From positions 1 through 64,000 of the forward strand of contig CAKZPD010000033.1 of NCBI GenBank assembly GCA_937138475.1: a stretch of 64,000 nucleotides of DNA, given 5' to 3'. Source of the stretch: an uncultured Sulfitobacter sp. (lineage in GTDB: Bacteria > Pseudomonadota > Alphaproteobacteria > Rhodobacterales > Rhodobacteraceae). Made by a program: the position numbers and the translations under genes. The notes under the pieces were generated by a model, which was given only the letters and a program-made list of their open reading frames with translations, ran no database searches and had not been told where the DNA came from. Below, one piece after another: positions 18,797 to 29,109 of the stretch (its first letter is position 1; each line of letters starts with the position of its first letter).

Positions 18797-19669
18797 TCAG
18801 TCAATTTGTGGTGGCAATACCTGGGTGTGGCTGTGGGGGCGATCGATTGCAAAGGCCCGCCAGAACCCGCTGCAAAGCCGGAAATGCGCACGCTCTTGCC
18901 ATGGCGGCACGGCATAGCGACCGTTTCTAAGCATATGGGCCCGAAAGGTGATGATCATGGTGGTTTCGTCAGGGCGTTCGACCTGTTCGACCTTGCGCAG
19001 GCAGTCGGTGATCGCACTGTCGCGCATTTCTAGCATGGTGGCATCGTATTCGTCGTAAACATCCTGACGCGTTTTCAGCACCTTGTGCCCGTTTGCCGAT
19101 TGGATCCGAAAGGGCAGCAAGAACAAATGCATCCATCCGCTGACATCGCCGCTTAGGAAAACCTGATCGACGCTGTCCATCAGGGCCTGCGCCAGCTTTT
19201 CGTCTTCTTGCGCGGGGGTCAGATTGCGTTCGCTATATCCATCAAACTGCGCGGCGCGCGCTTGGGTAAAGCGCCGCGTTGTGGTGGACACATCCGATTT
19301 GGCAACGCGCCATTTGCCATCGCTGTTCTTGTGCAGCGTCCATTTGACCTCCAATCCGGGGGAGGGCACGTTATTTTCATCGAAATGCTGCACAGTGTGA
19401 TAACCAATGATCGTCACCGGGTCGGTTTGACGCGCCACGATGCAATCGCGCTGGATGCGCACGATCCCTTGTGCCGTCAAGGCATCGACAAAATCGAACA
19501 TGCCCTTGCGAAACGCCTCGGGGGTGTCAATCAAAAGCCGGCCATCTGTCGTGGTGATCAAGAACGGCGATGACATTTGGGCCATCCATGTATCGCTATC
19601 CCGCTCAAACAACGCTTTTTGCGTTGTCTCAAGCAGGGTTTGATAAATGGCTTTGGCGTCAACTGACAT
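18797..19669 (-). CDS. Protein with two NTF2/SnoaL-like halves in a beta-oxidation operon
   Basis: A 290-residue protein of unknown function, apparently two NTF2-like halves. Half one is about 1-125, with the pattern [18 protein letters not shown] and ending [15 protein letters not shown]. Half two is about 160-290, with [21 protein letters not shown] at 19669 starts 7 nt after the thiolase stop, and the stop is 48 nt before fadJ, so it is co-transcribed with both. It has no signal peptide. A ligand-binding, CoA-thioester-handling or assembly role in fatty-acid oxidation would fit, but none is demonstrated. Confidence 0.75.
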   Translation of the reverse strand: MSVDAKAIYQTLLETTQKALFERDSDTWMAQMSSPFLITTTDGRLLIDTPEAFRKGMFDFVDALTAQGIVRIQRDCIVARQTDPVTIIGYHTVQHFDENNVPSPGLEVKWTLHKNSDGKWRVAKSDVSTTTRRFTQARAAQFDGYSERNLTPAQEDEKLAQALMDSVDQVFLSGDVSGWMHLFLLPFRIQSANGHKVLKTRQDVYDEYDATMLEMRDSAITDCLRKVEQVERPDETTMIITFRAHMLRNGRYAVPPWQERAHFRLCSGFWRAFAIDRPHSHTQVLPPQID

Positions 19670-19676
19670 CGGTTGG

Positions 19677-20888
19677 CTATACCCGCTCAATGATGGTTGC
19701 TGCACCCATTCCTGATGCGATGCACAGCGTCGCCAGGCCGACCTCTTTATCGCTCCGCTCCAGCTCATCCAAAAGCGTGCCGATGATCATGGCGCCGGTC
19801 GCCCCCAGCGGATGCCCCATGGCAATCGAGCCGCCGTTGACGTTGACCTTGGAATGATCGACATCAAAGGCCTGCATAAACAGCAACACAACGGCGGCAA
19901 ATGCCTCGTTTACCTCGAAAAGATCAATATCGCTGATGGCCATGCCGTTCTCTGCCAGGATTTTTTGCGTCGCAGGCACGGGGCCGGTCAACATGATGGT
20001 CGGGTCGGTGCCAATCTTGGCAGTGGCGCGAATACGGGCGCGCGGCTTCAACCCGTTTTGTTCGCCAAATGCTTTCGACCCGATTAACACCGCGGCCGCG
20101 CCATCGACGATCCCGCTCGAGTTTCCAGCGTGGTGGATGTGGTTGACCCGTTCCAGATGCGGGTATTTCATCAAGGCGACCCGATCAAATCCGGGCATAA
20201 CCTCGCCCATGGCCTGAAACGCCGGGTTCAAGGCGCCAAGGCTTTGCATATCGGTCGACGGTCGCATGTATTCATCATGCTCAAGAATGCTCAGCCCGTT
20301 TTGATCGCGCACCGGGATCACCGATTTGGCAAACCGGCCCGCGTCCCAGGCCATCTTTGCCCGGCGTTGCGATTCAACAGCAAAAGCATCGGCATCGGCG
20401 CGGGAAAATCCGTATTGGGTGGCGATGATATCGGCGCCGATCCCCTGCGGGGCGAAATATTGCTCCATCGCGATGGAAGGATCCGCCGCGATGGCCGCCC
20501 CGTCCGCCCCCATGGCGACGCGGCTCATCATCTCAACGCCGCCGGCGATATAGGCCTGGCCCGCACCGCCGCGCACCTGATTGGCCGCCAGGTTTACCGC
20601 CTCCATCCCCGAGGCACAAAACCGGTTGATTGCCAGCCCCGGAATGCTTTCGTCCAGATCCGACGCCAAAACAGCCGAGCGCGCCAAACATCCGCCCTGT
20701 TCCATCACCTGTGTGACATTGCCCCAAATCACATCCTCAACCGCGTGGCCGGCAAGGTTGCTGCGCTCTTTGATGGCATTCAGCGTCAGCGCACTAAGCC
20801 GCAAAGACGTCACCTCGTGCAAAGATCCGTCGGCACGTCCCTTGCCACGCGGTGTGCGCAGCGCATCGTAAATATAGGCTTCGGTCAT
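19677..20888 (-). CDS. fadA: Acetyl-CoA C-acyltransferase (3-ketoacyl-CoA thiolase)
   Basis: Thiolytic cleavage closing each beta-oxidation cycle. The 403-residue protein has the acyl-accepting cysteine in [29 protein letters not shown], the His in [22 protein letters not shown] and the second catalytic Cys in [16 protein letters not shown] at 20888 is chosen because AAAGGATGGG precedes it and [15 protein letters not shown] is the family-typical start. It leads the fadA / NTF2-like / fadJ operon on the minus strand. Confidence 0.95.
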   Translation of the reverse strand: MTEAYIYDALRTPRGKGRADGSLHEVTSLRLSALTLNAIKERSNLAGHAVEDVIWGNVTQVMEQGGCLARSAVLASDLDESIPGLAINRFCASGMEAVNLAANQVRGGAGQAYIAGGVEMMSRVAMGADGAAIAADPSIAMEQYFAPQGIGADIIATQYGFSRADADAFAVESQRRAKMAWDAGRFAKSVIPVRDQNGLSILEHDEYMRPSTDMQSLGALNPAFQAMGEVMPGFDRVALMKYPHLERVNHIHHAGNSSGIVDGAAAVLIGSKAFGEQNGLKPRARIRATAKIGTDPTIMLTGPVPATQKILAENGMAISDIDLFEVNEAFAAVVLLFMQAFDVDHSKVNVNGGSIAMGHPLGATGAMIIGTLLDELERSDKEVGLATLCIASGMGAATIIERV

Positions 20889-21039
20889 TGTTCCCATCCT
20901 TTCGGCGAATAATCGATCATCTATGGGGGCGCGGCCCCCGCAATTGTTCAAAACGGTGCGCACATCAGCGCGGCACCTGATCCCGTCGCGCCCGGTCAAG
21001 ACCCGGTTCAGACCCAATTCGGGGCCGGGCCTTGACCGT

Positions 21040-21678
21040 TCAGGCCCGGTCGGCCGGCGATCCAGGCATCAAATCATAAGGCGCCTTCCAACCCGGCGTT
21101 TGCGACAGACGCGTCAACCAGGCATCAATATGCGGCCAGTCGGCCCGCTCAAACCCGAACTTCTCAGGATAATACAAATACCCACAACAGCTCAGATCCG
21201 CATTGCTAAGCGCGTCGCCGACGATCCAATCGCGCCCGGCCAAATGGGCGTTCAGCACCTCGTAAACTCCCTTCAACCGGCCTTGATTAAAGGCAATCAC
21301 CTCGGCCGGGCGCTTGTCCTCGGGCAAAAAGTTCATCAAAAACCGCGTCATGCCGGCCACGCCGCTCAGCTTGTGATTGTCCCACAGCACCCAGCGCAAA
21401 ATCTCGCGCCGTGTCTGCGGATCGGCGCCGCCAAACTTGCCGGATTTCTCGGAAATATAATCCTGGATCACCCCCGATTGCGTCAAGGTCAGATCGCCAT
21501 CGACCAAAACCGGCGCCTCGCCCATCTCGTTCACCGTGGCGCGATACGCCGGGGTCCGGGTTTCCCCGCCAAAGAAATCAACCTTGACCGGCTCCCATGC
21601 CAACCCCGACAACTCAAGCGCCAAGGCCGCCTTATAGGCATTGCCGCTCTCGCCAAAACAATACAGCTTCATCGTCAT
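21040..21678 (-). CDS. Glutathione S-transferase family protein
   Basis: A 212-residue two-domain GST. The N-terminal thioredoxin-like half contains MKLYCFGESGNAYK and the GSH-binding cis-Pro segment EMGEAPVLVDGDLTLTQS. The C-terminal helical half contains the WIVGDALSNADLSCCGY N-capping region. It lies within the beta-oxidation locus, after the acyl-CoA dehydrogenase and before the thiolase, with a repeat element upstream. It may detoxify electrophilic enoyl intermediates, which is inference from position. An alternative start lies 6 nt downstream. Confidence 0.88.
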   Translation of the reverse strand: MTMKLYCFGESGNAYKAALALELSGLAWEPVKVDFFGGETRTPAYRATVNEMGEAPVLVDGDLTLTQSGVIQDYISEKSGKFGGADPQTRREILRWVLWDNHKLSGVAGMTRFLMNFLPEDKRPAEVIAFNQGRLKGVYEVLNAHLAGRDWIVGDALSNADLSCCGYLYYPEKFGFERADWPHIDAWLTRLSQTPGWKAPYDLMPGSPADRA

Positions 21679-21706
21679 CTTATTCCCCGTTCCGGCCGCT
21701 TCCGGC

Positions 21707-21739
21707 CTTTCTTTTGTTCTTAAATATCCCCGCCGGAGG
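21707..21739 (-). repeat. Intergenic 33-bp repeat, copy 2
   Basis: Minus-strand copy with the same core (CCTCCGGCGGGGATATTTAA on that strand) and A-rich tail. It begins 8 nt after the acyl-CoA dehydrogenase stop and precedes the GST gene. GGAG flanks the core as in copies 3 to 5. Confidence 0.8.
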
Positions 21740-21747
21740 CTCCCGCA

Positions 21748-22905
21748 CTAAAGGGCGCGCGCCACCAGCTCTTTCATGATCTCATTGGTGCCCCCATAAA
21801 TGCGCTGCACCCGCGCATCGGCCCACATTTCGGCCACGGCATATTCCTGCATGAACCCATACCCGCCATGCAATTGCACACATTCATCCAAGACATCGCC
21901 TTGGGTGTCGGTCAGCCAAAACTTGGCCATTGCGGCCTTCTCGACACTCAGGGCGCCGCGCAGATGCTCGCTGATGCAGGCATCCAGAAAGGCGCGCGCT
22001 ACGGTGGTCTTGGCCTTGCACTCGGCCAATTTGAAACGGGTGTTCTGAAACTGGGTCAGCGGCCCGCCAAAGGCCTCGCGCTCTTTGCAATAGGTGATGG
22101 TCCGCTCCAACGCGCCCTCCATCGCCCCCACAGCCCCGCACCCGATGATGAGACGCTCTTGCGGCAATTGCTGCATCATCTGGTAAAATCCTTGCCCCTC
22201 GGCCTGGCCAAGAATGTTTTCGGGGGCGATTTCGATATTGTCAAAAAACAGCTCGGACGTATCGGCGGCGTGCAGCCCGACCTTGTCCAGGTTCCGCCCA
22301 CGGCTAAAGCCTTCGGCGCCGTCGGTTTCCACAACCACCATCGACACCCCCTTGGCGCCTTCGCCGGGGTCGGTCTTGGCGGCAACAATGATCAGATTGG
22401 CGTGTTGCCCATTGGTGATGAATGTCTTTTGACCGCTCAGCCGATAGGCATTTCCCTCGCGCACCGCCTTGGTCTTGATCCGCTGCACGTCCGATCCGGT
22501 CGAAGGTTCGGTCATCGCCAACGCGCCGACCAATTCGCCGCTGACCATTTTGGGCAACCAGCGTTTCTTTTGGTCTTCGGTGCCATAGGCCAGGATGTAA
22601 TGCGCCACGATGCCCGAATGAATGCCATGGCCCCAGCTGGCCAAATTGGCGCGCGACCCTTCAATCAAGATGGCCGCTTCGTGCCCGAAATCACCGCCCG
22701 GTCCGCCGTATTCTTCCGGCACGGACGGGCACAAAAGGCCCAGTTTGCCAGCCTCGGCCCAGGTGCTGCGGTCCATTTGCCCCTGTTTGCGCCATTTCTC
22801 GAACTTGGGGGCCCATTCGGTGGTGATGAACTGTGCGGTCATATCGGCCAGCATCTTGTGTTCATCGGTCATCCAGCCCGCGCCGGCGCTGTCAAATCCT
22901 GTCAT
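21748..22905 (-). CDS. Acyl-CoA dehydrogenase
   Basis: FAD enzyme making trans-2-enoyl-CoA from acyl-CoA. The 385-residue chain has [14 protein letters not shown] (FAD/substrate loop), [16 protein letters not shown], the helical-domain QTRFK-like QNTRFKLAE motif, and the C-terminal [11 protein letters not shown] and [13 protein letters not shown]. The last includes the usual catalytic-Glu position. ATG at 22905 has GGGAGAG upstream. It follows the long acyl-CoA dehydrogenase by 43 bp in the same operon, giving the locus two dehydrogenases that probably differ in chain length. Confidence 0.93.
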   Translation of the reverse strand: MTGFDSAGAGWMTDEHKMLADMTAQFITTEWAPKFEKWRKQGQMDRSTWAEAGKLGLLCPSVPEEYGGPGGDFGHEAAILIEGSRANLASWGHGIHSGIVAHYILAYGTEDQKKRWLPKMVSGELVGALAMTEPSTGSDVQRIKTKAVREGNAYRLSGQKTFITNGQHANLIIVAAKTDPGEGAKGVSMVVVETDGAEGFSRGRNLDKVGLHAADTSELFFDNIEIAPENILGQAEGQGFYQMMQQLPQERLIIGCGAVGAMEGALERTITYCKEREAFGGPLTQFQNTRFKLAECKAKTTVARAFLDACISEHLRGALSVEKAAMAKFWLTDTQGDVLDECVQLHGGYGFMQEYAVAEMWADARVQRIYGGTNEIMKELVARAL

Positions 22906-22948
22906 AGTGCTCTCCCGTGGCCGCGCCTTTGGCATGCAGCCCCTTTTC

Positions 22949-24730
22949 TCAAAATGCCTCAGCGTCCAGGGCCATGACGGTCTGCGCGCCGGATTCGATC
23001 CGGGTCAGATGCAAGGCGGTCGCTGGAAGCTGTCGTGCCATATAGTAGCGCGCAGTGGCCAGCTTGGTCTCATGGAACGTGGCGTCACCGCTGCCCGCGC
23101 TCAGCGCTTTTTGCGCGGCAAGCGCCATCTTGGCCCACATCAAGCCCAGACAGACGTGCCCGAACATATGCATGAAATCATTCGATCCGCTTAAGGCATT
23201 ATTGGGGTCTTTCACCCCGTTTTGCATGAAATACATCCCGGCGGCCTGCAAATCTTTTGACGCCCGCTTAAGAGGATCGAAAATCGTCGCATCCAAGGTT
23301 GCGTCCTGGCCGGCGTTTTCTTTCAGAAAGGTTTTGACCATCTCAAAAAAGGCCATCACATGTTTGCCGCCATCTTGGGCCAGCTTGCGGCCCACCAGAT
23401 CCAGCGCCTGAACCCCGTTGGCCCCCTCATAGATCATGGCGATCCGCGCATCGCGGGTGAATTGCGACATGCCCCATTCTTCGATATAGCCATGACCGCC
23501 GTAAATCTGCTGGGCTTTGACCGTCATGTCATAGCCCTGATCGGTCAGAAACCCTTTGATCACCGGCGTCAGCAGGGACACCAGCCCATCGGCCGCCGCA
23601 TCATTGCCGCGATGGGCCGCATCAATCAACGTGGCCGACCACAAAATGAAGGCCCGCGCCCCTTCGGTAAAGCTTTTTTGGTCCATCAACGCCCGGCGCA
23701 CATCGGGGTGAACAATCAGCGGATCGGCCGGCCCGTCGGGGTTTTTTGTTCCGGTCACGTCCCGGCCCTGAAGGCGATCTTTGGCATAGGCCAGCGCGTT
23801 CTGATAGGCAGCATCGGCCTGTGCCAGCCCTTGCATCCCAACGCCGATGCGCGCTTCGTTCATCATCGTGAACATCGCCCGCATACCTTTATGGGCCTCG
23901 CCCAGCAGGTATCCGGTTGCCCCGTCATAGTTCATCACACAGGTCGAGTTGCCGTGGATGCCCATCTTTTCCTCGATCTTGCCGCAGGCCGCACCATTGC
24001 GCGCGCCCAAAGACCCGTCTTCGTTGATCAGGAACTTGGGGACGATAAACAGGGACACGCCCTTGATCCCGGCAGGCCCGCCTGGGATCTTGGCCAGGAC
24101 CAGGTGGATGATATTGTCGGCCAGATCGTGCTCTCCCGACGAGATAAAGATTTTTTGCCCGGTTACCCGATAGCTGCCGTCGTCTTGGGGCTCGGCTTTG
24201 GTGCGCATCATCCCCAGATCGGTGCCGCAATGCGGTTCGGTCAGGTTCATCGTGCCGGTCCATTCGCATGTGACCATTTTGGGCAGAAATTGCTGTTTTT
24301 GGGCCTTGGTGCCATGGGCCAAGATCGCCGAGGCAGCGCCATGGGTCAGCCCCTGATACATGGTAAAGGCTTGGTTCGACGCGGAAAAAAGCTCTCCCAC
24401 TGCGGTGCCCAGCACATAGGGCATGTTTTGCCCGCCATATTCTTCGGGCATGTCAAGGCCGGGCCAACCACCCGCCTTGACCTGTTCAAAGGCGTCCTTG
24501 AACCCGGTCGGTGTGCGCACAACCCCGTTCTCAAAGCGGCAGCCCTCTTGGTCGCCCACGGCATTGAGCGGCGCCAACACCTGAGAGGTCAGCTTGCCGG
24601 CCTCGTCAAGCACGGCTGCGGTGAAATCGGCCTCAAGTTCAGCATAACCGGGAATGTCGCTTTGGCTGACGTTCAGCACGTCATGCAGGACAAATTGCAA
24701 ATCTTTAACGGGTGCGGTGTAACTGGGCAT
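22949..24730 (-). CDS. Long acyl-CoA dehydrogenase (DmdC/FadE-like, about 600 residues)
   Basis: A 593-residue flavoprotein of the long class with an added C-terminal domain, the same family as 3-methylmercaptopropionyl-CoA dehydrogenase (DmdC) and FadE5-type enzymes. Visible are [54 protein letters not shown] and [17 protein letters not shown] (catalytic Glu in YEG). It sits directly behind merR and ahead of a second dehydrogenase, so general fatty-acid oxidation is more likely than DMSP demethylation here. DmdC function cannot be excluded. Confidence 0.9.
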   Translation of the reverse strand: MPSYTAPVKDLQFVLHDVLNVSQSDIPGYAELEADFTAAVLDEAGKLTSQVLAPLNAVGDQEGCRFENGVVRTPTGFKDAFEQVKAGGWPGLDMPEEYGGQNMPYVLGTAVGELFSASNQAFTMYQGLTHGAASAILAHGTKAQKQQFLPKMVTCEWTGTMNLTEPHCGTDLGMMRTKAEPQDDGSYRVTGQKIFISSGEHDLADNIIHLVLAKIPGGPAGIKGVSLFIVPKFLINEDGSLGARNGAACGKIEEKMGIHGNSTCVMNYDGATGYLLGEAHKGMRAMFTMMNEARIGVGMQGLAQADAAYQNALAYAKDRLQGRDVTGTKNPDGPADPLIVHPDVRRALMDQKSFTEGARAFILWSATLIDAAHRGNDAAADGLVSLLTPVIKGFLTDQGYDMTVKAQQIYGGHGYIEEWGMSQFTRDARIAMIYEGANGVQALDLVGRKLAQDGGKHVMAFFEMVKTFLKENAGQDATLDATIFDPLKRASKDLQAAGMYFMQNGVKDPNNALSGSNDFMHMFGHVCLGLMWAKMALAAQKALSAGSGDATFHETKLATARYYMARQLPATALHLTRIESGAQTVMALDAEAF

Positions 24731-24774
24731 CTGGGAAACCTTTGGACTATGTTTATATTTGAATGGGTTGGGCG

Positions 24775-25173
24775 TTATTCAGCGGCGCGCAAGTGACCGC
24801 GGGCGGAAATCATCTTTTCGCCCCATTTGATCTGTTCTTTCAGATCGTCGATTGCTTCGGTCAGGGTGTCGCGCTGGCGCTCAAGATCGGCAAGCCGCTC
24901 GCAGGCGATATCATAGGCGCGATTGAACTGGGTCTGTTGCTGATCGTCGACATGGTAAAGGTCCAGCAACTGGCGGATTTCCTCAAGGCTAAAGCCAAAG
25001 CGCTTGCCGCGCAGGATCAGCTTGAGCCGCGCCCGGTCGCGCTTTGTGAACAAACGTTTCTGGCCGTCCCGAATGGGGAAAAGCAGCTCTTTTGCTTCGT
25101 AAAACCGCAGGGTGCGGGCGGTAACGTCAAAGGCGTCACACATTTCGCGAATGGTCATGATCTGGTCTGTCAT
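24775..25173 (-). CDS. MerR-family transcriptional regulator (beta-oxidation operon)
   Basis: A 132-residue MerR protein. The N-terminal winged HTH ([20 protein letters not shown], ends near 75) is followed by a coiled-coil dimer helix rich in Glu, Gln and Arg. No metal-binding cysteine cluster is present. That fits the fatty-acid/branched-chain (LiuR/PsrA-like) regulatory role rather than metal sensing. ATG at 25173 has AAAGGATC upstream. It leads the operon of two acyl-CoA dehydrogenases, and a perfect dyad at 25242-25265 lies upstream of its start, suggesting autoregulation. Confidence 0.88.
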   Translation of the reverse strand: MTDQIMTIREMCDAFDVTARTLRFYEAKELLFPIRDGQKRLFTKRDRARLKLILRGKRFGFSLEEIRQLLDLYHVDDQQQTQFNRAYDIACERLADLERQRDTLTEAIDDLKEQIKWGEKMISARGHLRAAE

Positions 25174-25241
25174 CGTGATCCTTTGCCTCTTGGTTGAAAG
25201 AAACTGGGGTCTTGATGAAGATATATAACCTGCAAACAAGT

Positions 25242-25265
25242 TGACGTAAGGGGGACGTTACGTCA
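25242..25265. promoter_or_regulatory. Inverted repeat, candidate MerR operator
   Basis: TGACGTAA (25242-25249) and TTACGTCA (25258-25265) form perfect 8-bp arms 8 bp apart, 69 nt upstream of the merR start. The TACGT-type half-site resembles operators reported for LiuR-like MerR regulators of acyl-CoA catabolism. It lies between the two merR genes, so either could bind it. Confidence 0.55.
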
Positions 25266-25328
25266 CTTGGCGGGATCGGCGGAAAACCACCCGCACCTTG
25301 GCTGGGGGCGCGCGCTGTGATATGGGGT

Positions 25329-25697
25329 CTAGCCCAGCTCTTTGGCGACGTTGTTGCGCAGCGTTTGCAGCTCGTTCAGGGCCTCGTCCAGCTGCACGCG
25401 CTGATCGGCCAATTCGTCCAATTGCTTGTCGGCCATGGTGACCCAGGCTTGCATTTGCGCCTGGGTGCCTTCGTTTTCATAGATCAAAAGCCACTGTCGG
25501 ATATCTTCCAACTGAAAGCCGAACTTGCGGCCACGCAGAATCAGCTTCATGCGTGCCCGTTCGCGTGCGCCATAAAACCGGGCGCGGCCTTCGCGATCAG
25601 GTTGCAGCAATTCGATATATTCATAATAGCGCAAAGTGCGCGGGGTAACATCGAAGGCGGCGCACATTTCTTTGAAGGTCAGGCGATCTTGGGTCAT
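25329..25697 (-). CDS. Second MerR-family regulator
   Basis: A 122-residue paralogue of the neighbouring MerR, with a near-identical HTH region (LTFKEMCAAFDVTPRTLRYY, then RARMKLILRGRKFGFQLEDIRQ) and a C-terminal coiled coil. It again has no cysteine sensor cluster. ATG at 25697 has a purine-rich GAAGAGAAG upstream. It points the same way as the first merR, 155 bp upstream, and diverges from the thioesterase pair. A tandem duplication is likely; it may control the divergent thioesterase/MATE genes, the beta-oxidation operon, or both. Confidence 0.85.
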   Translation of the reverse strand: MTQDRLTFKEMCAAFDVTPRTLRYYEYIELLQPDREGRARFYGARERARMKLILRGRKFGFQLEDIRQWLLIYENEGTQAQMQAWVTMADKQLDELADQRVQLDEALNELQTLRNNVAKELG

Positions 25698-25822
25698 GGC
25701 TTCTCTTCTTGCTGTTATCGCAAGGTTAGGCGGCAAATGCTGCAAGTGCAACATGCTCTCTTGCGCTTTGGGGGCGGCTGGGGGGATAAAGGCGGCAATG
25801 TGTCATCGCGGAAAGGGTCGGT

Positions 25823-26245
25823 ATGACGGACAGGTCACAGATAGCGCGTCAATTCCTTGAGGCGCTGCCTCATGCCCATGCGCTGGGCATGAAACTGCTT
25901 GAGCTTGAGAACGGCCTGGCGCGGATTGAAATGCCGTATGATGCAAAATTCATTGGCGATCCTGACACCGGGGTCTTGCATGGCGGGGCTGTTTCGTCGC
26001 TGATCGACACCTGTTGCGGTGCGGCGGCGCTGTGTCACCCGTCAAACCGGGGCAGCACGGCGACGCTGGATTTGCGGATCGAATATATGCGTGCTGCCAC
26101 GCCCGGCCAGACGGTGGTCGCGCGGGCCGAATGTTATCATGTGACCCGCAACGTGGCTTTTGTGCGCGCCACCGCAACGGATGATGACCAAGACAACCCG
26201 GTTGCCAGTGCCAGCGGCACCTTTGCTGTCGAGGCCCGAACATGA
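25823..26245 (+). CDS. PaaI-family acyl-CoA thioesterase
   Basis: A 140-residue hotdog-fold protein. The pattern HGGAVSSLIDTCCGAAAL is the family's active-site helix, and TATLDLRIEYMRAATPGQTVVARAE is the central strand pair. It hydrolyses acyl- or aryl-CoA esters; the substrate is unknown. It overlaps the following thioesterase gene by 4 nt. It is probably linked to the adjacent fatty-acid oxidation locus, preventing CoA trapping. Confidence 0.88.
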   Translation: MTDRSQIARQFLEALPHAHALGMKLLELENGLARIEMPYDAKFIGDPDTGVLHGGAVSSLIDTCCGAAALCHPSNRGSTATLDLRIEYMRAATPGQTVVARAECYHVTRNVAFVRATATDDDQDNPVASASGTFAVEART

Positions 26246-26760
26246 CCGCACATCGCAAAAAGCCCGAGCCGATGCAGGTGGTCAAGCAGCGCCGCGATGC
26301 AATGCTGCGCGCGTTGGTGGGATCGGTTCCCTATATTCAATACCTTGGCATCGAATTTGAGCGCCGCGGAGATGAGCTGACCTGTGTCTTGCCGTTCAAG
26401 GACAACCTGATCGGCAATCCGATCTTGCCGGCGCTTCATGGTGGGGTGACGGCGTCACTGCTTGAGGTCACTGCGATCATCACCCTCAGCTGGACGTCCC
26501 TGTGGGACGATATCGAAAGCGGGGCGCTGGATGTTCAAGACCTGACCAATGGGTCACGGCGATTTCTTCCCAAAACCATCGCATTTTCAACCGACTATTT
26601 GCGGTCTGGCCTGCCGCGCGATGCCTATGCGCGGGCGCGGGTAAACCGGTCTGGGCGGCGCTATGCGTCGGTCTATGTCGAAGCATGGCAAGACAACCGC
26701 GCCAAACTGTTTGCTCAGGCCAACGGGCATTTCTTGATGCCACAAAACCGCGATGCCTGA
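26242..26760 (+). CDS. Second PaaI-like thioesterase
   Basis: A 172-residue hotdog-fold protein in the same operon, with a longer N-terminus. The active-site region reads LPALHGGVTASLLEVTAI, followed by KTIAFSTDYLRSGLPRDAYARARV. Both ends overlap neighbours: 4 nt with the first thioesterase and 8 nt with the MATE gene. It may form a heteromer with the first protein, as paired hotdog proteins often do; this is inference. Substrate not identifiable. Confidence 0.85.
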   Translation: MTAHRKKPEPMQVVKQRRDAMLRALVGSVPYIQYLGIEFERRGDELTCVLPFKDNLIGNPILPALHGGVTASLLEVTAIITLSWTSLWDDIESGALDVQDLTNGSRRFLPKTIAFSTDYLRSGLPRDAYARARVNRSGRRYASVYVEAWQDNRAKLFAQANGHFLMPQNRDA

Positions 26761-28069
26761 AACGATTACACATCGCAGGGTGCTGCACATTGCCGTTCCG
26801 ATTGTGCTGTCAAATGCAACGGTGCCGATCTTGGGGGCGGTGGATACAGGTGTGGTTGGGCAAATCGGCTTGGCCGCTCCGATCGGGGCGGTGGGCATCG
26901 GGGCGGTGATCCTCAGCGCGCTTTACTGGATCTTTGGGTTCTTGCGCATGGGAACGGTGGGGCTGACATCACAGGCCGCCGGTCGTCGCGACACGCCCGA
27001 GGTCAGCGCCCTTTTGACCCGCGCGCTGTTTGTCGGGGCCGGGGCCGGAGCGCTGATGGTTCTGGCGCAGGTGCCGCTCTTTTGGGCTGCGTTCCGGTTG
27101 TCACCCGCCAGCCCCGAGGTGGAATCCCTTGCCCGCACCTATATGGGTATTCGCATTTGGTCCGCCCCTGCGGCGATATCGCTGTATGGGATCACCGGTT
27201 GGCTGATCGCGCAGGAGCGCACCCGGTCGGTTCTGGCGATCCAGCTGTGGATGAACGGATTGAATATCGGGCTGGACCTGCTGTTTGTGCTTGGCCTTGA
27301 CATGGGCGTCAGCGGTGTCGCCATCGCCACCTTTATCGCAGAATGGAGCGGCGCCGCCCTGGGTCTGTGGCTGTGCCGCGCGGCGTTCAGCGGGCCGGCC
27401 TGGCGCGATTGGCTGGTGGTTTTTGACCGGGTCAAGTTGCGACGGATGGCCGCGCTGAACAGCGATATCTTGATCCGCTCGTTGCTGCTCGAAGCGGTGT
27501 TCGTATCCTTTTTGTTTCTTGGCGCGGGCTTTGGCGATATAACCTTGGCCGCCAACCAGGTGTTGCTGCAATTCTTGATGATAACCGCCTATGGTCTGGA
27601 CGGCTTCGCCTTTGCCGCCGAGGCGCTGGTCGGACAGGCCATGGGCGCGGGCAATGTGGCGCGGCTGCGGCGGGGGGCTGTTCTGGCCTCGGTTTGGGGG
27701 GGGCTTTCGTGCCTTGGTCTGGCCATCGTCTTTGCGGTGTCAGGCGGGGCGATCATTGATCTGATGACAACCAACCCCGAGGTGCGCGGGGCTGCGCGGG
27801 TCTATCTGATGTATATGGTGGCGGCGCCGGTGGTTGGCGTGGCCGCGTGGATGCTGGATGGTATTTTCATCGGGGCGACCCGCTCGCGCGATATGCGCAA
27901 TATGATGATCGTGTCTTTTGTCATCTATGCGGCGGTGGCTGCGGTTTTGGTGCCGTTGCTGGGCAACCATGGGCTTTGGCTGGCGCTTTTGGTGTCGTTC
28001 GTTGCGCGCGGCGTCACGTTGGGCTTGCGCTATCGGGCGCTAGAGGGCGCAGCCGGCGCCGGGCACTAA
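26753..28069 (+). CDS. MATE-family efflux transporter (DinF-like)
   Basis: A 438-residue inner-membrane protein with about 12 hydrophobic helices in two related halves, the MATE fold. It includes the [11 protein letters not shown] segment near helix 1 and an [12 protein letters not shown] motif typical of the DinF branch in the second half. Such proteins export organic cations or drugs by Na+ or H+ antiport. It is translationally coupled to two thioesterases and convergent with pyrD, overlapping it by 4 nt at the stops. Confidence 0.9.
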   Translation: MPETITHRRVLHIAVPIVLSNATVPILGAVDTGVVGQIGLAAPIGAVGIGAVILSALYWIFGFLRMGTVGLTSQAAGRRDTPEVSALLTRALFVGAGAGALMVLAQVPLFWAAFRLSPASPEVESLARTYMGIRIWSAPAAISLYGITGWLIAQERTRSVLAIQLWMNGLNIGLDLLFVLGLDMGVSGVAIATFIAEWSGAALGLWLCRAAFSGPAWRDWLVVFDRVKLRRMAALNSDILIRSLLLEAVFVSFLFLGAGFGDITLAANQVLLQFLMITAYGLDGFAFAAEALVGQAMGAGNVARLRRGAVLASVWGGLSCLGLAIVFAVSGGAIIDLMTTNPEVRGAARVYLMYMVAAPVVGVAAWMLDGIFIGATRSRDMRNMMIVSFVIYAAVAAVLVPLLGNHGLWLALLVSFVARGVTLGLRYRALEGAAGAGH

Positions 28070-29109
28070 AGCCAATCGGCGCGGCCGGTGCCGCAGGCCT
28101 CGGCGACTGTGGCAAAGCCGTCGCGCGCCAGCAGGGCATCCAGATCGCGGGCGATGGTGCCGGCCAGCGACAAACCGCCAAATACCAGCGCGGTATACAG
28201 CTGCACGGCGCTGGCTCCGGCGCGGATCTTGGCATAGGCTTGGGCCGCGTTGCTGATGCCGCCGACCCCAATCAGCGGGATATCAGTCCGGGCAGACAGT
28301 TTGGCCAGGACGCGGGTGGATTTCTCGAACACCGGCTGGCCGGACAGCCCGCCCGCCTGATCGCGGTGTGGTGATTGCAACCCATCGCGGTCCAATGTGG
28401 TGTTGGTGGCGATGATCGCGTGAATACGGGCATTTTGGGCAACGGCGGCAATATCGCTGATTTCGCTGTCGCTTACGTCGGGCGAAATCTTAAGAAAGAC
28501 CCGCGCGGCCCCGCGCACCGCCATGACCCCATCCAAAAGCGCGGCCAGCGCATCCGCCCCTTGCAGATCGCGCAGCTTTTCGGTGTTGGGCGACGACACA
28601 TTCACCGTGGCGAAATCCACATCCGCATGGCAATGGGCCATCACGGCGGCAAAATCGGCGGCGCGGTCCGGGCTGGTTTTATTGGCACCAAGGTTCAGCC
28701 CCAGCGGAAAACCACTTGGCCGGGTGGCCAGACGTTTCTGAATGACCTGCATCCCGTCGTTGTTAAAGCCAAAGCGGTTGATTGCGCCTTGATCTTCGGT
28801 CAGGCGGAACAGGCGCGGGCGCGGGTTGCCCGGTTGCGGCAAGGGGGTGGCGGCCCCAACTTCGGCAAACCCGAAGCCGGCCCGCGCGAGCGGGGCAATC
28901 ACCTGTGCATTCTTGTCAAACCCAGCCGCCAAACCGATCGGGTTGGCCAGGCCAAGCCCGGCGATCGTGCAGGCCAGCCGATCGGATGTCACCGGCCCGC
29001 GCCCATGTCCCAGACCGGCCCGCAGCGCCACAAGCGCCAGGCGATGCGCCTGCTCGGGGTCGCATTTATGCAGCAGTTTCAGGCCAAATTGTTCCAATGT
29101 CGGTGTCAT
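28066..29109 (-). CDS. pyrD: Dihydroorotate dehydrogenase (quinone), class 2
   Basis: Oxidises dihydroorotate to orotate in pyrimidine synthesis, passing electrons to quinone at the inner membrane. The 347-residue protein has the class-2 N-terminal helix region ([17 protein letters not shown]), [23 protein letters not shown], the catalytic-Ser loop [14 protein letters not shown] and the C-terminal phosphate loop [18 protein letters not shown] at 29109 has AAGGGA upstream and overlaps the previous gene's stop by ATGA, so the two are coupled. Confidence 0.96.
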   Translation of the reverse strand: MTPTLEQFGLKLLHKCDPEQAHRLALVALRAGLGHGRGPVTSDRLACTIAGLGLANPIGLAAGFDKNAQVIAPLARAGFGFAEVGAATPLPQPGNPRPRLFRLTEDQGAINRFGFNNDGMQVIQKRLATRPSGFPLGLNLGANKTSPDRAADFAAVMAHCHADVDFATVNVSSPNTEKLRDLQGADALAALLDGVMAVRGAARVFLKISPDVSDSEISDIAAVAQNARIHAIIATNTTLDRDGLQSPHRDQAGGLSGQPVFEKSTRVLAKLSARTDIPLIGVGGISNAAQAYAKIRAGASAVQLYTALVFGGLSLAGTIARDLDALLARDGFATVAEACGTGRADWL

